The notes beneath the pieces are model-generated. The model was not told the origin of the DNA and ran no database searches. It saw only the letters and a list, made by a program, of their open reading frames with translations. Both the position numbers and the translations under genes were made by a program. DNA of 10,428 nucleotides from contig JASHTZ010000054.1 of the NCBI GenBank assembly GCA_030040295.1, forward strand, positions 1 to 10,428, in the 5' to 3' direction. The DNA is from Terriglobia bacterium (GTDB lineage: Bacteria; Acidobacteriota; Terriglobia; UBA7540). This document shows, piece by piece, positions 7,114 through 10,428 of this stretch; within the stretch, counting starts at the first letter, position 1, and each line of letters starts with the position of its first letter.

Positions 7114-7662
7114 TTAATGTTCCTGAGCCTCCCGGACAGTTCGCTCCAGATGTTCTGCAATCAAATCGGCAGTCTCGTTGACCGCCTGATCCAGCCCAGG
7201 AGGATTATACGGCCGATAAATCGTGTCCTGCCAGACCGAGGCGCCATTGTGGTCCGATATGAAAACCTCGGAGTGGACGCGCTTCAAACGGCGCGAATCC
7301 AGGCACGACCCGCGCAGAATGGCGTCAGCATCCTTTTCTTTCGTCACCAGGCGAAATCGCCCCCACTTTCCCAATGCTGCTACGAGCTTGTCACTCAACG
7401 AATTATCAATGTTCTCGATGTAGAGAGTGTGAATCCGCAATAATTTGCGGATATCGAAAACCGAGGAAGTAAGCGGCCCGGAGTCTACGGAGGGCCCATT
7501 ACGTGGGCCCAGGGTGGGGTGCTCTTCCGGCGCTTGGGATTGCGGTTGCGATTGCGAAGCCTGCTGGCCGAATACAGGGAAGCCCAGAGCCACAAGCGCC
7601 AAGCTGCCCATCAGGCAAAATCCCAAATACCTGGCAGCCAATGCTAGGTAGCGCAATTTCAT
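7114..7662 (-). CDS. Secreted protein of unknown function
   Basis: This 182-residue protein has a signal peptide: basic start MKLR, a hydrophobic core to about residue 30, and likely cleavage after VFG at 30-32. Cys16 inside the hydrophobic stretch lacks a lipobox, so it does not look like a lipoprotein. A Gln/Ser/Pro-rich linker (33-65) leads to an alpha/beta domain (about 70-180). That domain includes VTKEKDADAILRGSC (106-120), an S-x-V-x-I-S-D strand and a closing helix, ETADLIAEHLERTV. This pattern is reminiscent of periplasmic proteins with a CsgG/LpoB-like fold that collect variable subunit values, but I cannot assign a family. The start is supported by GGGAGG five bases upstream. It lies 55 bases after the small coiled-coil gene and 70 bases before the sigma-like gene. 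Confidence 0.75.
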   Translation of the reverse strand: MKLRYLALAARYLGFCLMGSLALVALGFPVFGQQASQSQPQSQAPEEHPTLGPRNGPSVDSGPLTSSVFDIRKLLRIHTLYIENIDNSLSDKLVAALGKWGRFRLVTKEKDADAILRGSCLDSRRLKRVHSEVFISDHNGASVWQDTIYRPYNPPGLDQAVNETADLIAEHLERTVREAQEH

Positions 7663-7667
7663 GGCGA

Positions 7668-7673
7668 CCTCCC
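7668..7673 (-). promoter_or_regulatory. Shine-Dalgarno site of the secreted unknown protein
   Basis: GGGAGG on the minus strand, five bases before the ATG at 7662, decides this start. Confidence 0.7.
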
Positions 7674-7717
7674 GGGCTGAAATCCCTTACTTCCAGCCCC
7701 TCCGAGCAGCTCGGCCA

Positions 7718-8050
7718 CTATCCGCCATTCGTCCGCTGGTACTCCCGATACGCCCTTTCCTGATCCTTCAGCTTTTGTATGGCGTCCCTTTGTTTCTGGA
7801 TCAGTTCGCGGTGCTCGCGCTGCATTTTGTGAATAATCTCGGCGCGCGTAGCGCCGGAAACCGGGCTGGCTTTCAGGGATTGCCGAATCTGGTGCTCCTT
7901 AAGCTTCATCGCAACGCGTTCACTCCGCTGCGACTGCTTAAGTTGCCGTTCCTGCGCGTGCCAGTCGATGGGTTCGTCAGCGAAGGCAGTTACGGCCAAC
8001 CCGGCCCCTAGGCAAATCGCAACGACCATCCCGATGAGATGTTTGCGCAT
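7718..8050 (-). CDS. Small secreted charged coiled-coil protein
   Basis: This 110-residue protein has a clear signal peptide (MRKH, hydrophobic 5-20, likely cleavage after Ala-Phe-Ala at 22-24). The mature part of about 86 residues is rich in Lys, Arg, Glu and Gln. Two helical stretches (about 30-60 and 67-105) have heptad-like spacing and flank a short turn at SPVSGATRA (62-70). That suggests a helical hairpin or coiled coil in the periplasm, in size like small periplasmic chaperones such as Spy/CpxP. I see no LTxxQ motif, so no family is assigned. A very strong Shine-Dalgarno (AGGAGG) fixes the start and suggests high expression. It is the first minus-strand gene after the intergenic region and may be cotranscribed with the secreted protein 55 bases downstream. 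Confidence 0.8.
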   Translation of the reverse strand: MRKHLIGMVVAICLGAGLAVTAFADEPIDWHAQERQLKQSQRSERVAMKLKEHQIRQSLKASPVSGATRAEIIHKMQREHRELIQKQRDAIQKLKDQERAYREYQRTNGG

Positions 8051-8054
8051 TCTT

Positions 8055-8060
8055 CCTCCT
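8055..8060 (-). promoter_or_regulatory. Strong Shine-Dalgarno of the small secreted coiled-coil gene
   Basis: AGGAGG on the minus strand, four bases before the ATG at 8050, matches the anti-Shine-Dalgarno consensus fully. Confidence 0.8.
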
Positions 8061-8136
8061 GATACGCTCGAATGGCTGGTCGACGCGAGCTTCCCCCTTT
8101 TAGGCTTTTCGGCCTGGAGTATCCCTCTCCAAGAGC

Positions 8137-8165
8137 ATCTTACCGGGAATAGGGGCGGAGTACAA
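8137..8165 (-). promoter_or_regulatory. Candidate promoter of the small secreted protein gene
   Basis: On the minus strand TTGTAC (8160-8165, 3 of 6 to the -35 consensus) and TAAGAT (8137-8142, 4 of 6 to the -10 consensus) are 17 bases apart. This would give a leader of about 80 bases with a small hairpin (AGGC/GCCT, 8102-8115). The match is moderate, and the rest of the 8051-8342 gap shows no better candidate. Confidence 0.3.
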
Positions 8166-8236
8166 TAGGGTCTAAGGCGTCACGGTCACTCTGGCAGTGC
8201 ACAACTTAAGGGCTATCTGCGAGCGCCGAATCATGA

Positions 8237-8262
8237 GGGCATTCGTCGGTCGACGGATGCCC
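8237..8262. repeat. Strong 26-base intergenic hairpin downstream of the TonB receptor gene
   Basis: Arms 8237-8247 and 8252-8262 form an 11-base stem around a four-base loop: GGGCAT and CGTC pair with GACG and ATGCCC. The remaining pair is a G-U wobble in a plus-strand transcript and a C-A mismatch in a minus-strand one. It lies about 80 bases after the receptor stop, which is on the minus strand. No T-run follows on either strand. It may mark the 3' end of the receptor transcript, be a dispersed palindrome, or belong to a small RNA read from the plus strand. Confidence 0.6.
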
Positions 8263-8342
8263 ACGTGATAGTCCCACTCGGCGGGACCGGCGCAACAAAG
8301 CATGCCCCTCCGTATGACCACTTCGCGAATTGGGCGAGCGAA

Positions 8343-10428
8343 CTAAAACTCCACCCGTGCGGCGAACTGGAGCACTCGGGCGCCGGTTCCCGAGTTATTG
8401 GGCGCCACATCAGCGGTGGACTCTCCAAACTCGGGACTCCCAACGTCATCAATAGGATTCTCAAAGTTCGGGTGATTGAAAACGTTGAAGGCCGAAGCCG
8501 TCACCTTGAGTGCGAAGCGCTCATTCAGTTGGAATTCCTTGGCGAGCGCCATATCCGTCCCGACGAACTTGGGTCCGGTCATGGCATTGCGCGCCATCAT
8601 CCCATCCACCCACGCCGCGCCGGCAGCGGGCAACGTTTTGCTGAACGCAGCGGTCTTGTTGGGGTCAATGTAGCCATCCGCGGGGCTGAGGCGGTGAGTG
8701 ACGGCGGACATTGGACTGCCGGCGCCAAAATACTCCGCGCGGTCGCCCGGGTAGCCATCCAGGTTGGTGTCTGCCTCTGCATCGATAACCGAAAAGGGCT
8801 GGCCGCTCTGGATGCTGAATGTCGCGTCGTAGGACCAGCCCCCCAGATATTTGTGACTTCTGAAGAGCGGCAAATCCCAGATACCATACGCCACGACGCG
8901 CTGCGCAAGGTTGAAATCGGCGTTTCCGTATTCGAGATAGCGCCGGTAGGGATCCTCCACCGTATCGCCCAGACTGCCGCCGGCAAGAAACTGGCGGCCA
9001 TTGAAGACGTCGGAAAGGAAATCCAGCGCGTGCGAGTAGGTGTAATTGGTATTCACCTGGAAGCCGTGCGCCAAGCGCTTGGTAAGCGACACCTGCAAGG
9101 CGTTGTAGTTTGAGTTGAACCAGTTGGCGCGATCGTTGTCCGGCCCGAGGACGGGATTGATGCGATTGTTGGAGTACCCCGTGACTTCGCGCCCGGCAAA
9201 CGTATTTATGTCCACATATCCGAGCAGGCGGTGACCGAATGTTCCGATGTAAGCCGCGTCGATCAGCCAGTCGTGGCCAAATTGATGCTGGAGATCGAAG
9301 TTGATCTGCTCGTCGTAAGCGGCACGCAGGTTTTTGTCCATTTGCCGGGCTTCGGGCGCCGAAGCGAACGCCGCAAAATTCGCGATGTTGATGGGCACGG
9401 AGTAAAAGCCCGGAGTGGAGTAGGGCCCTTCCGCCGCCCCGCCCGCATATCCCGCTACGGCGAAGGCGAATAGCGGCGCGTTGAACCGCATGTTCTCAAA
9501 TATATTGTTGTACATGCGGTCGTAAAAGATGCCGCCGCCCATCCGCAGGATGGTTGATTGGTCACCGAACAAATCCCACGCCAGCCCGAAGCGGGGGGCG
9601 AAATTAGTGGGGTTCTTGTTCCAGATGTCGCTGTTCTTTTGGAAGAAGTTCCCGCTGAACACCGACGCGGTGTAGGCGTTAATGGGATAATAGGGGTTAT
9701 TGCTTTGCAGCGGCCCCGAGGGTGTCGCGTCGCCCGGGAAGCAGACGGGACTTCCGGCAACGCTCTGGCATTGATTAAAGCTCGACGAACCATCGTAGAA
9801 ATTCGAGTCAATGCCCGGGCGGAAATTGTGCGGCACCCCGAAATAATCCCAGCGCAGACCGAGCGTCACGGTTACGCGGCGAGTGGCCTTCAGGGCATCT
9901 TCCCCATAGAACCCGAATTCATCGGCGCGGTAGCCGCGATAGTAATCTGGAAAGGCGGGCGTGGGTGAAGAAGGATTTATGGAAGCGAGCGCCTCATAAA
10001 ACCCTCCCAGGCCGAGCATGTCGCCGAACGCCCCGTCGGTCAGCAAGTCCTCAGTATCCCACATGTAGAAGAGACCGTCTGAGGCCGCAGCAAAGGTCGA
10101 GCCGTTGCGCGTCCGGCGGTATTCACCCCCGAATTTCACCGTATTCCTGCCGTGGACCCATGACACGTTGTCGAGCCATTGGAAGGTGTTTTCGGTAAAC
10201 TTTTGCGGCAGGTCTTCGGTGGTGCCGAAGCCCGTCCCGAGAGCGTCCGCCGTACCGATGCTGGGGATCTGGCAGGCCGTGCAGGGAAAGTTCGCGCGGC
10301 TGCGCAGATAGCCCATTTTGGCCTCATTGACCATGGTGGGGGAAAGGGTGCGCGTCCAAGAGATGCCGGTGTTCTGCGAGCGGGCTTGATCAATGCTGGG
10401 GAAGGCGGGATTATCGAAGTCGCCGCCA
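8343..10428 (-). CDS. TonB-dependent receptor, Oar-like (partial, 5' part beyond window)
   Basis: At least 694 residues of the C-terminal beta-barrel of a large outer-membrane receptor are seen. The reading frame stays open from the Met at 10334 to the window edge (31 more codons, including ISWTRTLSPT), so the gene continues beyond 10428. The N-terminal carboxypeptidase-regulatory and plug domains are therefore not visible. Typical barrel stretches are NTVKFGGEYRR, a predicted strand region near RVTVTLGLRWDYFG (about 153-166 from that Met), and many aromatic-alternating strands. The chain ends in LQFAARVEF, with the terminal Phe used as the BAM-complex signal. Cys18/Cys21 and Cys189/Cys198 may form loop disulfides. 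Such proteins move large substrates or act in surface attachment; the ligand is unknown. It is the first gene of the minus-strand series but is followed by a roughly 290-base gap with a hairpin, so it is likely a separate unit. Confidence 0.9.
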   Translation of the reverse strand, partial: GGDFDNPAFPSIDQARSQNTGISWTRTLSPTMVNEAKMGYLRSRANFPCTACQIPSIGTADALGTGFGTTEDLPQKFTENTFQWLDNVSWVHGRNTVKFGGEYRRTRNGSTFAAASDGLFYMWDTEDLLTDGAFGDMLGLGGFYEALASINPSSPTPAFPDYYRGYRADEFGFYGEDALKATRRVTVTLGLRWDYFGVPHNFRPGIDSNFYDGSSSFNQCQSVAGSPVCFPGDATPSGPLQSNNPYYPINAYTASVFSGNFFQKNSDIWNKNPTNFAPRFGLAWDLFGDQSTILRMGGGIFYDRMYNNIFENMRFNAPLFAFAVAGYAGGAAEGPYSTPGFYSVPINIANFAAFASAPEARQMDKNLRAAYDEQINFDLQHQFGHDWLIDAAYIGTFGHRLLGYVDINTFAGREVTGYSNNRINPVLGPDNDRANWFNSNYNALQVSLTKRLAHGFQVNTNYTYSHALDFLSDVFNGRQFLAGGSLGDTVEDPYRRYLEYGNADFNLAQRVVAYGIWDLPLFRSHKYLGGWSYDATFSIQSGQPFSVIDAEADTNLDGYPGDRAEYFGAGSPMSAVTHRLSPADGYIDPNKTAAFSKTLPAAGAAWVDGMMARNAMTGPKFVGTDMALAKEFQLNERFALKVTASAFNVFNHPNFENPIDDVGSPEFGESTADVAPNNSGTGARVLQFAARVEF

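Noticed and set aside
8265..9113. A 282-residue plus-strand open frame
   Set aside because: It is antisense to the receptor barrel region, with no motif or signal, and the receptor frame is the convincing one.

Overview
The window looks like a chromosomal piece of a moderately GC-rich Gram-negative bacterium. An Acidobacteriota (Terriglobia-like) origin is the best guess. The main reasons are a large Oar-type TonB-dependent outer-membrane protein with an aromatic C-terminus and the general style of the secreted proteins. This is inference from family resemblance, because there is no rRNA or other phylogenetic marker here. No tRNA, rRNA, CRISPR array, transposase, integrase or phage gene was seen.

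Layout. One gene is on the + strand: a Tat-type exported N4-(beta-N-acetylglucosaminyl)-L-asparaginase (109-1080), with all its catalytic residues. It converges on a very large minus-strand membrane protein (1149-4487), and an inverted repeat lies in the 68-base gap between them. The large protein is a CPBP/CAAX-type intramembrane protease that appears to be a complete internal duplication. Its first half carries the active-site motifs and its second half has lost most of them. It has its own promoter-like TATAAT and a strong Shine-Dalgarno site.

Upstream of it, also on the minus strand, five genes follow in the order of transcription. They are a small secreted coiled-coil protein (8050-7718), a secreted protein of unknown function (7662-7114), a sigma-factor-like protein fused to a zinc-binding anti-sigma-like HxxxCxxC motif (7043-6219), a class V PLP-dependent enzyme (6200-5064) and a GNAT N-acetyltransferase (5048-4593). 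The last three are separated by only 15-18 bases and probably form one transcription unit. The first two may be part of it or form a separate pair.

At the right edge, a TonB-dependent receptor gene (8343 to beyond 10428, minus) is present only as its C-terminal part. The roughly 290 bases between it and the next gene hold a strong 26-base hairpin, a candidate promoter and a short leader.

The most interesting points are the active plus degenerate CPBP protease duplication with repeated extracytoplasmic domains, the single-chain sigma/anti-sigma-like protein, and the two well-formed intergenic hairpins without poly-T tails. I see no clear defence, secondary-metabolite or mobile system, and the functional link between the neighbouring genes is unknown.
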